DNA from: Rhizopus arrhizus
Lineage: Eukaryota > Mucoromycota > Mucoromycetes > Mucorales > Rhizopodaceae
Direction of reading: 5' to 3'
Length of the DNA: 64,000 nucleotides
Assembly (NCBI GenBank): GCA_024220505.1
Contig: JAKZZE010000014.1
Location: 1,178,001-1,242,000 of the forward strand
This document shows, piece after piece, positions 54,394 through 64,000 of this stretch (position 1 is its first letter; every line of letters starts with the position of its first letter). The notes below the pieces were generated by a model that saw only the letters and a list, made by a program, of their open reading frames with translations, was not told the DNA's origin and ran no database searches. Made by a program: the position numbers and the translations under genes.

Positions 54394-55398
54394 ATGGTTT
54401 TAAAATTAATGAAACCCACGGCCCCTCATAGCCCATATACCCTGGATAACCCAATCGTTGAAGAAAAAGATACAGAGAAAATTGACAAGGTCGCCTATAT
54501 AAAGTTAAATGATGACTGCGTCTGTGAGAACAAAGAATTGGATTTGGTGTACAAAAATAATGTTAATGATCAAAGAGCTAACCATCGCTTTCAAAAGATA
54601 TCAATTGCCTTTCAATTCTTAAAGATGTATTGGATAAGAAAATTGAAGATTTCTTGTTTTCGTTGCGGTCTAAAATGGGTGGTAGCTGCACTGAAGAAGA
54701 AGAACAGGTGATATCATTCACAAGATTTATTTTGACCGACTTTATGGATAACTGTCAAAAACACTCCTCGGCGCATCGTTTGAATAATGAGCAAGCACTT
54801 TTTGTCGAATATGTTGTTCCTGTGCTTAAATACTTTAGTGCTGTGTTTAATAATATTTTTTTTTCCAATGGTAAAGACTTTTATGATTGGTTATTACATA
54901 GGGTTATAAAAAATTATTGTGATTCTAAGTGTGAAAAAGGACTTGAAAGCAACCAACACATCAAATTATGCAAAGCTGATGACCAAGGTAACAAACGTTT
55001 AGCCGATGGTGTTGGCTTCATTAGCAAAAGCTGCACCGAGTGTTTGGTAATAGAATCATCCAAGTAATTTTTACATATATACAGTTTAATGAATATGTCT
55101 GATATAAAAAATATTAACTGAGTTTTCAATACAAATTCTAGTGATAATGACAATGGCTATTCTATGGAAGAAACAATTAAGCTAATTGAGTGTACCATAC
55201 GAACATTGAAAGTAGTTAAGACCAAAAATGGATCTGCATCAATCGATACATTTAAAAAATATAAAATATGTTCCTGCTTGTATTCAACCGACAAAATAAG
55301 GATGATGAGCACGTCCCTTGTAGACAAAGAACATTGGAGCTATGGTTTTGTTCTGGACGCCCCTATACCCCGAACTTGGGAAGATCGCTTCTCATGAG
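54394..55398 (+). pseudogene. Uncharacterised ORF with frameshift, possible nuclease-like motif
   Basis: The first segment starts MVLKLMKPTAPHSPYTLDNP. A one-base frameshift at about 54598 (FQK then DINCLSILKDVLDKKIEDFL) leads into a longer open stretch through NGKDFYDWLLHRVIKNYCDS and RLADGVGFISKSCTECLVIE, a 70-bp intron-like gap (about 55064-55141) and a C-terminal part (SMEETIKLIECTIRTLKVVK). The D...E-x-S pattern (ADGVG ... ECLVIESS) faintly recalls a PD-(D/E)XK core, but this is speculation. I do not recognise the family. The location inside a transposon island and the frameshift suggest a decaying, probably multicopy, lineage-specific gene. Confidence 0.4.
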
Positions 55399-55594
55399 TC
55401 AAGGTTTTGGAATTGGTTCTGTGTTTGAAGGCAAGGTGCGTCGCTTTATTTTATACAGCGAACAAAGGTATTGACCTCTCTATAAATTATAACAGAATAA
55501 AGAGATTTTCTTAGTTTTTGCCTTGCTTTGACATACCAGTAAGATACAGTCTTATCGCTCTGGACTAAAGCTTTACGAATGGGTTTGAATAAGA

Positions 55595-57902
55595 ATAGAT
55601 CTTGAAAATTGATAACTATCCTGAATAATATGCTTCAGTTTGTATCTTGACATCCAATAGTTAACATTAGCTTATAATATGTTTCCGTTTATATCTAGAC
55701 AGTCTATTATTATCATTAGTTTATAAAATGTTTTTTAATGTCAAATCATACTGGTCGTAATTATCTTTTGTCATCCAATCTCAGGTCTTGCTCAAACTAA
55801 TATAAATAGCTTTGAAATCTTTCTTTAATAAAGGTATTGGACTTTAGAACTATTGTTCGGTCTCGTTAATTATTCTTTGTCCTTACTTTTTTAAAACTTA
55901 AAAGACTTCAATTTGATTTATACCAGTGTTTAGATTTGTGATTATTTGTTTATGGCCATGTTGTTGTAGAACAGTGCCTAATTATAACGGACATTGAATA
56001 ATCACAGCTAAAAGTATGTTAAAATTGATAAAAGATAATAATATAATCGATGAGTATCCTAAACCTCTTTATTGAGTGAAGAAAAAAGGGAGGGCCAATT
56101 GATACAAAAATGAGCCCTTTATTCGTATGTTGTTACACTTTAGTAATAAAAATGAGAGGAAATAAGAGGTCTTTAAATCACAAGTAAATTTTATGCAGAA
56201 ATGGTTGTACAAACGATAACATTGTCTTCTCTACTATAATGCAATTTTCATAAAAGTAATTAAATATTCTCTTCTTTTTTTTTTTCTTTGGACCTAAGTT
56301 TCATGCTATTATCTATAAAAGATTATAAAAACAAAACATGCCGTTATATTTATTTATTCGTTAGCTTAGTGAGGCTTTTTTTCATTTATTTACCGTTTCA
56401 AAGTAGATAAACAAGTTTTTTGAATTCTTGGAAAGTCAAGAATGAGGTGATAATTCCCTCTAGTTGTGTAATAATATGATTGGTTGTTGCAATTCTAACA
56501 TTTCATTAAATAAAATATAAAAAGAGATTTAATTGAAGCATACCCTTTTCTTTTCAAGATCATGTATCTGATGTACGGCCTATTGTAGATGGAAGTAAAA
56601 TTCTAGACTACTCTGCCACTGGTTAACTTATTTCCCATTGTCTAAACAAGGTTTGTGGTAGATAGGGAGTCATATTCTAGTCTACCCTTTCCGCTGGTGA
56701 TTTCCATTGCTTTTATGAGAATGTTTAACTCATAAAAGCTCAGTAGTTCTTCGGAATTTGCTGTTATTTTTTTTTTTATATTCAATTAAAATCAAATGAA
56801 AAAGTTGGAACACTTGAAAAAGGTTAACTATTTTACTTAATAGAAACATTCACATTCATTTTGTAAAAGTATTATCAGCTCAACAATATTTTACATTTTC
56901 TTTTTTATACAAGATGTACATTTTTAAGCTTAATAAAGGTTCATCTTAAAACTTTTTTGGAGTAATCATATTTCAATCAGTTAGAATAAACTATCAAAAA
57001 TGCAACACCTCAAGTTGAACAAATTAAAGTGTTTTTTTGTTTTTATATGTATAATCACACCAAATAAATTTTCGGACAAAAAAATATGGCATTTAAGTTC
57101 AAGACTAATTAATACCTGTGAACCTAAGCTTGGGTTTTCAAGTTTTGAGTTCAGGTATTTATTTTCAAAATATATCCATAAAATTGTTTTCAGTAGTCTG
57201 CTACGCCGCCTTTAGCTTTAATAACTTCTTCACATTGCCTCTTCATGCTTCGAACTAACCGTTCAACAAATTTATCATCCATTCTTGCCCACTCTTTTTG
57301 CAGAGCCATCATCAATTGCTGCAAATTTTTGCTGGACAATCTTTTTCTCTCAATTTGTCTTTCAAGCGCATTCTAAACATGCTCTTTGGAGTTCAAATCA
57401 GGGCTTTGAGCAGGCCGGTACGCAAAGTCCCTAATTTGGTGGGCTTCCTTCCACCATCGAGCATAACCACCTGTATGACAGGAAGCACCATCCTCTTGGA
57501 TGATAAAATCTCTCTTCTGATGCACCATGACATCTGTAAACCAAAGATGAATTCTGTTGGCCAAAATAGTGATGTCTACAGATCCCGTCACAATAATTTC
57601 TAAAGGCCCGAAACCTCCTCTCCAAAAACATCTCCAAATCACCACCCCATTTCACTATAGATGACACATTTATTGCATCAAAGCAACCTCCTTCCTTCCT
57701 GAGTACTCTTTTACCATAGCTGCTGCCTTCCACGCAAAAGCGCGATTCATCAGACCAGACAATGTTTCTCCACTGGTCTTCGTTCCAATTGTTGTGTTCC
57801 TTCACCCAGCGAGTCCTACTTTTGCAGTCAATCTAGGTTTGTGAGCTGCTCTGTACGATTTGGAGTCAAGTCGATCGTATGTCGATCGAAGATCTTCTAT
57901 AC
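55595..57902. repeat. 2.3 kb dispersed repeat, copy 2
   Basis: Direct-orientation match to 14222-16519, with small differences such as the missing TTTTGTTTTG block near 57036. Both ends are sharp, at ATAGATCTTG on the left and TTCTATACAAA on the right. Beyond 57902 the sequence changes directly to a HAS1-like relic. Confidence 0.85.
57204..57902 (-). pseudogene. Tc1 transposase pseudogene (copy 2, 5'-truncated)
   Basis: Read on the minus strand: NIVWSDESRFCVEGSSYGKR (first catalytic D), a frameshift, WRCFWRGGFGPLEIIVTGSV, FIIQEDGASCHTGGYARWWK (second D), PAQSPDLNSKEHV (third acidic residue) and the C-terminal EEVIKAKGG. The N-terminal helix-turn-helix present in copy 1 is missing here because the repeat ends at 57902. 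Frameshifts near 57640 and stops make it inactive, though it is better preserved than copy 1 in the catalytic core. Confidence 0.85.
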
Positions 57903-58880
57903 AAATAATAAGAGTAATTTTCCTTTGCTACTTGTACCACGAGCAGTACGAGAATCATCTAGTGAATCAAATTGAACAATCCAATCAATTGCTGGAATAT
58001 CTATACCTCTTGTTGTTACATTAGTATGTAAGAAAATGCTTCGTTCCGCATTACAATATTCAAAAAGTGTGTTTGTTCGTTTTTGTTGTTTTTATTTACC
58101 CTAAAAGCCCAAGGAGTTAGCACATCATCACTTGATTAGACTAAAAGACTTGCGAGAAGTGGCAGTATGGGGACATCATATTTAAATAATTCTGCGTGAT
58201 ATTCGACCGAGTTACAATTTGAAAGTAATACATGACTTTCTTCTTCATGTCTTTTCTTAAAAATGTAAGGAATAATAAAAAATTTCTATCTGAATCACAA
58301 ACTACTTGACCTTGTTCTAAACCATCCGCTGTCAAAGTATCTCTATTTTCATGCACGTCAACATCTTTCTTTAACAAGACACGAGACAAATCTGTCACTT
58401 TAGCTGTTTGTGTAGCTGAAAACAACATGGTTTGTCGTTCTGAGAGTCTAATTTAATCTTCAAAGCCGATTTCTAAAATACGATCTGCTTCACGAAAAAA
58501 CAATGGGTTCAAGTTTTAAAAATAAAGCCTCTCGTATCCTAATAAAAGTTGCCAATCGCATATCCTACATATTTGAAAGCTTTCTCTAACCTGTATGTGA
58601 TCTAATAATCTACCTGGTGTGGCAGTAATCAAAGTGATACTTTTGCCCAACTTATCCGCTTCTGTTTTTCAATTCTTTTCATTAATAATGATATTAAACA
58701 TCAACTGATGATATTTCAATATATCTTTTGCCACACCAAAGATATGTAAAGTCAATTTACAAGTGGGTGAAACAATGATAGCACCTACCCCATTCCTTGG
58801 CTTAAACTTCAATCGATACAAGGTTTCCACTTCTGTGATAAAGCAACCAGATGCTTTTTTGTATTCTTTTTTATACCAGT
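57903..58880 (-). pseudogene. HAS1: Decayed copy of the DEAD-box RNA helicase HAS1
   Basis: Minus-strand frames contain KFKPRNGVGAIIVSPT (motif Ia region, near 58800), traces of the following motifs, then MLFSATQTAKVTDLSRVLLK (SAT motif context, 58428) and ADGLEQGQVVCDSDRNFLLF, which is specific for the Has1/DDX18 group. Next come KKVMYYFQIV and, after a break, [20 protein letters not shown] with the start of the R-GRTAR-type motif (SRTARG). The DEAD box itself is not intact. At least four frameshifts or stops break the ORF. HAS1 is an essential ribosome-biogenesis helicase, so a functional copy must exist elsewhere. Confidence 0.82.
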
Positions 58881-58968
58881 AGTATGCATTGTATATAATT
58901 TTTTACCATGATCCAAGCCGTATTCTATCATTACCTTCCTTCTAGTGATTTTGTTTGTGATAGGTCGG

Positions 58969-59168
58969 ATAGAGAAGAATCAGAAGATCAGTCGAAACAA
59001 ACAGACGTTGACATAAAAACACCGTATCAACTGGAGCATTTTTCAGAAGTTTTCATGTTACCCGAGGCCGAAGATGATGACTTGTTGTCTGTGGCAAATT
59101 TAATGGAAGAACTTGATTTGGGAGCAACTCGTCTATCCAACATGCTTTGGACACCAATCAAACACTGA
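58969..59168 (+). pseudogene. Orphan 3'-terminal exon (acidic, unknown protein)
   Basis: After a good acceptor (TTTGTGATAG, ending 58964) the frame reads SDREESEDQSKQTDVDIKTP, then EHFSEVFMLPEAEDDDLLSV and LGATRLSNMLWTPIKH with a stop at 59168. The upstream exon would have to lie in the HAS1 relic, so this looks like a detached gene end. Its last 24 codons also occur in the left inverted-repeat arm upstream of CCZ1. The family is unknown. Confidence 0.4.
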
Positions 59169-59487
59169 AAAGACTGGGGTTGCATAGTATGTATATTGTA
59201 ATGGGTAATACCAGAATACGTAAAACAGTAGATGTACACAAGGCTATTCATGACCATAGGTATACTACCTTATTTTTATCACCTTACTCTCCTTTTTTTT
59301 TTTGAACCCTATCGCTACTATAAGATATTTTTCCTATTGTTGTTTTGCTTTTTGTATTAGCTTTGTGGTTTTGGTAGTGAAAAAGTAGCATTGATCATTC
59401 ATACATTTTACTAGTCTACAGATTTTTTTATTGGTCAAACCCAAAATTTTCAATTTCTGTATTTTTAAACACAAAACACTGTAAAAT
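59094..59487 (-). repeat. Inverted repeat of about 400 bp, right arm
   Basis: Partner of 53463-53867. It includes the stop codon and downstream sequence of the plus-strand orphan exon 58969-59168 and ends 18 bp from the stop of the neighbouring membrane-protein gene. Confidence 0.88.
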
Positions 59488-59504
59488 GTATTCGTTCTTT
59501 TATT

Positions 59505-61335
59505 TTATTTTGAAAACCATTTAGGGAAGGTGCTGCTTATCCGATCCGTATCGGCTTCACCACCTAGCTGCATCCCTTCTGATCTCTTTTCAAAGCTTTC
59601 TAAATCGATAGGTGGTTGAGAATAATAGATAAAATAAATGAGCATAAATAAAACAATGATAAACACCCATCCACCAATAATGATATAAATCACTGTAAAT
59701 GGTCCTAAGCTCTGAGCAGCATTCGTATCACTCAAGATAGCTACCAAGGTAGATGTCCAAAGAATACAAGTAAAAGAACCTGTCCTGAAAAAGTTAATCT
59801 AGCATGATAAATAAGTAAAGGTAGAGCTAAAATTAAGCAAAAAGGAGGGGAAATACTTGCGATATCAACATAGCATGGATTCGTCTTGATATTGTAACAA
59901 ATCATGGTCAACAAGATGGTAATAGACAAAATGGCACGCATACGATTCAATCTGGTAGTTGTCTCTACTAATAAAAACACAATAGCCAGCATCAAGCCTA
60001 CATCGCCTTTAATTCTCTTGTCATTCATGCTCTTTCTATCATTTACCCATATTTTTTATAAAAGCAACACTGATTGACTTGTACGCTATTTCATTCTTTA
60101 TGGGCACCCTTTCATAACTTGTCAAAAAGATGGTGATCAGAAAGTAAGCCAAGAGATAGCCTACCAATGACAACCAAAAGTATATTTGTCGCGATATAGT
60201 AGGTGAATGACATCGAAGGGTAGAACTGAAATCATTTGCTGGTATATTTAATGATTGACAAGCTGCTGAACTAACAAAGGTTGTCTGTTGAATCAAATTA
60301 TTTAGTTTATATCAATTACTGTTTGTCTCTTCTTTTTTTTTTTTTTTTACCAAGATTGGAATATAGAGTAAAGTCTAGTGAAACGTAAGTCTTTTGTACA
60401 AGATGAAACACTTGACTTACAGCAACAGGTATAAACCATCGAACCCAGCGTGTGGATAGCTTGTAAGGATATTTTAGATTGATAGAATGAATAAGGATAC
60501 CCAAGAGCATACTGCACAGTGTCACCGCAAAAGCAGTCCACAAGGAATACGTATACCAAGCCGGCGTCCTCATGTCGGGCATAAACCCACCCACGTTCAG
60601 CACGAACGAGACAGAAGAATGATGAAAGGAAGTGATGGTGATCAGATCACGTAAGGGAAAGGTCATGAGTTGAAAAAATTCAATGACAAGGATCGCGATC
60701 TGAACCCAATTGGACCACATTGACTTGTCCCACTGAGAGAACCGAGTGTCATAGACAGCATTGATATGCGCATCATGTTCTCCAAACAGCTTTCGCTTTT
60801 GCATATAGTAGCATCGCTGGCGGGTGATCAAGTACAGATTGATCGACAGCACAAGGACAAACAGCGCGGCCTGAAGCAGAGTCGAAGAAGGATTGGGCCC
60901 ACTAGTGGCGCCGATGATGATGGCCAGGCTGATAGTAAAGGTGATGATGAAGAGTAAAGAGAAGAGATGATAGAACCTGGCTGAATATACTCTTTCGTGT
61001 GATGCCAGTGGGACGTTCAAGTCGACCGGCTTCTTTATCATCCTTTTCCAGAGTAAGGTCATGAGTGTCAAGAGGGGTATTTTGAAAAATGTCTTGATCT
61101 GAATCGACATGTTGTCGACTAGCAAGAAAATCTCTTGCCGTTGGCTCACTTCGTGGTCTCCTCTTTGATCTATGGGTATTGTGTGCCATTCGGTGTACCA
61201 AAAATAAATAATGAATGAAACAAATAGTAAAAATATAATGGCAAAAAACAAGATGATGGATACAGTGTCATTCGTTTGATAGGATGATGGGCTATATTGT
61301 TGCTGGTAAGATGCATATCCAATAGAGTCGTTCAT
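59505..61335 (-). CDS. Polytopic membrane protein of unknown function
   Basis: Exons (minus) 61335-60351, 60265-60047, 60006-59857 and 59779-59505 join in phase to give 542 residues. It has a short N-terminal lumenal or extracellular segment, a helix (SIILFFAIIFLLFVSFIIYF), a basic loop and then about ten further hydrophobic segments. Examples are YHLFSLLFIITFTISLAIII, SWVQ-like helices near 60680, FWLSLVGYLLAYFLITIFLT and TVIYIIIGGWVFIIVLFMLI. A 70-residue polar stretch lies between helices 1 and 2. I do not recognise a family; the layout would suit a channel, transporter or receptor. The second and third introns needed acceptors further downstream than the first AG to keep frame, and one intron is only 40 bp. 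Confidence 0.7.
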
Positions 61336-62612
61336 GTTTTATTTCGTAATAAGAAAAAGAAAGAAAGAGGTGGTTCATGATGACATGGTGTTATTGAGGA
61401 AACAAAATTTCCTTTCATAGTAATTTGTTTTCTTCTTTTTTAAACTACCTGTCAATTTGTGCACAAGACTGTTTCACTAATTTTTTTTTTTTTTAAAAAA
61501 AAAAGCTTTAATAGTCAACCAAATCAATCCTATTCCAATACAAATCGATACACTCTTTTTAACTTGCTGAAAATTTAAAAAGAATACTTAATTTTTATTG
61601 GCTAATCTGAAGAAGGTTGAAGAGGTTTTAAGCAGTATAATTAGATTGAACTTGACTGGTGTAAACATACCGTCTTAAATACAGACAAGGAGGCTTACTT
61701 TTTCTTCTTCTTTCTTTATTATTATGCTACACTTTCCAGAGTTTCAATAGCGTACATATGGTGAAAGCTACAGGCCCGCATCTCCTAGACGAGCATTGCT
61801 ATGTAGTCCATTAAGCCGTCTGTTATTTGTCCCTTATTGGAGGTGTATGCCATGCCTTAGGTTTTAGTTAAGGGTAGTCCTGGCTAAATTCTTGGGCATG
61901 TAGTTAGGGTTGTCCTGCTGCACATCTTTTTTTTTTTTTTGGGATCAGATAGCTTCTTACCTTCACATGGTTGATCTTGTTAATCAAAACCTCATCAGAG
62001 GGTTTGAGAACTAAAAAGAAGCGTTATTTATATTGTATTCTATGTAACAATTATAAATAATTATTTTCAATAAATATGTATTTTCCATTTAGAAGTTTTG
62101 TCTAAATGTATTATGTTGAATTGTTGAGTGATCTAGTAAATAAAGGCATTCTTAGTAATTGAACAAAGATTGCAACTGGAACAAGTCATGTACATGACAA
62201 TTTCCAATAAATTAGTTTCAATTTACTGGTAAAGAATCAACCCATCTCTTAAATTATATAACTCTCAACTGATCATTCTATTGTACGCTTACTTTATTAC
62301 AATTACAATTGCTTCTTTTCAATTTTCCCATTGGGCATATCATTTTCTATTATGGCTTCTCAAGTGGACGATGGTTTGGTTAAAACTAATTCTCTATCAG
62401 CATCCCCAGTTCAATAAAGTTGAACTTCAAAATAAAAAAGATACTGATTGAATCAACAGTTTGATGAACATAAACGAATACCATAAGTTTTTAAAAGAAC
62501 ACGGTAAATTTAAGTAGTTTTTATTTTTTGTACGAAAAAACAAAACAAAATACAAATCTACTTTTGCCTAAAGCCCAAGTTCCTTTCGTCTTTTCGTAAC
62601 GATGACCGTGTT
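61336..62612. other. 1.3 kb gene-free region with a G+C-richer segment
   Basis: Promoter side of the membrane-protein gene, then noncoding DNA. The segment 61740-61925 is clearly more G+C-rich than its surroundings but has stops in all frames. It could be a noncoding RNA or a repeat relic, and I cannot identify it. Confidence 0.4.
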
Positions 62613-62927
62613 TTACTTTTTGATATCACCTTTCAACCCTGATTTCATTATGGCAAGGGCTATTTGTTTGGCTTCATTGTAGCCATACACGACTATCGAA
62701 AAACGTGGCGCCTTGTTCTCAATTTCATCAGCAACGTCAACAATTAAATTCAGATAAAGTTTGCCCCTTTCATTCTTGATCATGTCCCTGAATTGTTGAA
62801 AAATCATTGGGCATGGTGAGGCACTTGTAGTCAGCTTTTGCGCTCCATTAGCTTGGATGAAGAGCACCCAAAGATACACCATCAATTCCCTCGTTATAAC
62901 TTCTTTGGCACAGAAAATTGAGAGCAA
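62613..62927 (-). CDS. Hypothetical ORF, possibly a fragment
   Basis: 104 residues open on the minus strand, with mixed charge and a plausible alpha/beta pattern (GKLYLNLIVDVADEIENKAP, SIVVYGYNEAKQIALAIMKS). It abuts a plus-strand transposase relic and could be the end of a longer degenerate gene. No family recognised, and no supporting splice structure upstream. Confidence 0.3.
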   Translation of the reverse strand: MLSIFCAKEVITRELMVYLWVLFIQANGAQKLTTSASPCPMIFQQFRDMIKNERGKLYLNLIVDVADEIENKAPRFSIVVYGYNEAKQIALAIMKSGLKGDIKK

Positions 62928-62949
62928 ACGCGAAGCAAAATAGTAAACG

Positions 62950-63300
62950 CTGATTGCTCTGTGCTTTTGTGAAGGGTGGTTTAAATATGAAGTGGCAATT
63001 ATTGGAGTAAACCTTTTTACATTGGATGTTATGGATAAGCATGAGGAGTTTAAAGGTCATTATTTGATAATGAATGTAACTCACCCATTCCTTCACATAA
63101 TGCCATACGAAAACTTATTGAAAGCTGTGGCTATGGATGTACTTACCTTCCACCTATATGTTATATTACCTCGCTCTTCAGGTGCTTTTTATCATTCGAT
63201 CTATAAACCTTTCTCATTCTCTGACGCTATGATCATTGTACACTTTCGCATTCGATTTTACAGCTTTTGGCTGTTTAGTAACCTTCACCTCAACGATTCT
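62950..63300 (+). pseudogene. DDE_3 (Tc1/mariner superfamily) transposase fragment
   Basis: VNLFTLDVMDKHEEFKGHYL followed by IM, then after a one-base shift NAIRKLIESCGYGCTYLPP, matches the second-aspartate region of the mucoralean DDE_3 family also seen at 12.4 and 38.8 kb. The catalytic D-N-A-P-I-H is destroyed, and both ends of the gene are missing. Confidence 0.7.
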
Positions 63301-63654
63301 CTGCAGGTTTGAGAGTTAAATACGTTATTGTTTAAAGAACAATGTTAAGGTCTGAGATTTGTGTCAAGATGACCTCTATTGGATCGTAAGCTTTTTCTCC
63401 CTGTTCACTGCAAAGATTGTTTTGTCCTCATAAAAAAAAACTGTTTGCCATTTTGTAAATCTCGAAAAAGCGAAAGAGTGAACAACCACTTCAGGAACTT
63501 GCGATAACAGTCATTCTTTCAATTCCTGACAAATTGATCTAACCAACAATCACTTTAGTGTAAATCGACAACTAGATTTAATAACCGATAATTATTTTTT
63601 ACAAACCGCCAATATCCAAAGGCCTGACTTTATGCACTTTTGCTTTCTTATTTA

Positions 63655-63687
<33 letters not shown>

Positions 63688-63816
63688 TTTGCTTTCTTAA
63701 TTAGCTTATGTGATATCAAAGCTCTGGCGAATGTATATCCTAAAATAAAAAAGATATGAAGACAAATCGAACAGAGGTTGCTCATATTTTTTCACCTACT
63801 ACATCTTCATGTTGCA
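63301..63816. other. Gene-free gap containing a poly(A) insertion
   Basis: Between the transposase fragment and the last gene. It is noncoding apart from the right-hand promoter region and carries the direct-repeat-flanked A-tract listed separately. Confidence 0.5.
63636..63700. mobile_element. Minimal retroposition scar: poly(A) flanked by a 15-bp direct repeat
   Basis: The 15-mer ACTTTTGCTTTCTTA occurs at 63636-63650 and again at 63686-63700. Between the copies lie TTTAC and about 30 A. A poly(A) tail bracketed by a target-site duplication is what a severely 5'-truncated LINE-mediated insertion leaves. Confidence 0.6.
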
Positions 63817-64000
63817 ATGTTGTCGAAGGACGAACAACCTCAAGACTTGATTTTAGCAAATATTCTACATCGAGCGTAGGTTTAATCTTTTATTTGATTG
63901 AGCATTGAATATCTTGATTGATTTTGAACCACTTAGTGCCATAAAACTTGCAAATGGAAAACCGAATTCGGAAATTGAAGATTCCTTTGTCCATAATTTC
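63817..64000 (+). CDS. N-terminal part of an unidentified gene (cut by right edge)
   Basis: ATG at 63817 opens exon 1 (63817-63875, MLSKDEQPQDLILANILHRA). After a 61-bp intron with a GTAGGT donor and CTTAG acceptor, exon 2 starts at 63937 and reads in phase AAIKLANGKPNSEIEDSF to the window end. The phase match, intron length and absence of stops support a real gene start. Too little protein is visible to name it. Confidence 0.5.

Noticed and set aside
1..64000. CRISPR arrays, bacterial operons, rRNA or tRNA genes
   Set aside because: No regularly spaced repeats, Shine-Dalgarno-led gene strings or convincing tRNA cloverleaf signals were seen; gene structure is eukaryotic throughout.

Overview
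The window looks like nuclear DNA of a filamentous early-diverging fungus, most probably Mucorales (Mucoromycota). The evidence is A+T-rich intergenic DNA, genes with many short GT..AG introns (mostly about 40-90 bp), a CotH-type GPI-anchored spore-coat kinase (a family expanded in Mucorales), and several decayed Tc1/mariner-like transposases of the type common there. All exon joins were worked out by eye from splice signals, reading phase and family motifs. They are models, not transcript evidence.

Layout. 0-12.3 kb is mostly housekeeping: the N-terminal part of SIN3 (minus, cut by the left edge), a small GPI-type Ser/Thr-rich wall protein, a 3 kb gene-free stretch, a bestrophin-family channel with a very large cytosolic insert, the divergent pair MED4 / FRA10AC1 and an Air1/Air2-type zinc-knuckle protein of the nuclear exosome pathway. 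12.4-17.5 kb is a transposon-scarred island holding a broken DDE transposase, a short gene that may be an XLF/Nej1-like end-joining factor, and the first copy of a 2.3 kb repeat carrying a dead Tc1 transposase. 17.5-36 kb holds a 1,684-residue soluble-adenylyl-cyclase-like protein, a BAR-PH-GRAM-VASt sterol-transfer protein (Lam1/Sip3 type), a 37-residue OST4 gene, an F-box protein and a GLTSCR1-domain protein. 36.6-40.2 kb is a second island with a gag/ORF1-like relic, a 294 bp inverted duplication and another dead transposase. 41-53.4 kb is gene-dense: CotH, a homeodomain protein, an AVT vacuolar amino-acid transporter, LSM5, a TOE1-type deadenylase, mitochondrial ribosomal protein mL44 and CCZ1. 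53.4-59.5 kb is a third island bracketed by an inverted repeat of about 400 bp. It contains an unknown degenerate ORF, the second copy of the 2.3 kb repeat and a decayed HAS1 helicase copy. A four-exon polytopic membrane protein follows, then a fourth transposase relic, a tiny poly(A) retroposition scar and the start of an unidentified gene at the right edge.

Functionally the intact genes are mostly core eukaryotic machinery: chromatin (SIN3, GLTSCR1 protein), transcription (MED4), RNA processing and decay (FRA10AC1, Air1-like, LSM5, TOE1), secretory and vacuolar systems (OST4, CCZ1, AVT, Lam1/Sip3), mitochondria (mL44) and signalling (cyclase, bestrophin). They are unlinked housekeeping genes, not an operon-like system. 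The most unusual points are the animal/bacterial-style soluble adenylyl cyclase with an 11-nt microexon in its active site, a zinc-knuckle gene whose introns fall at the same point in three successive knuckles, and two inverted duplications inside transposon islands.
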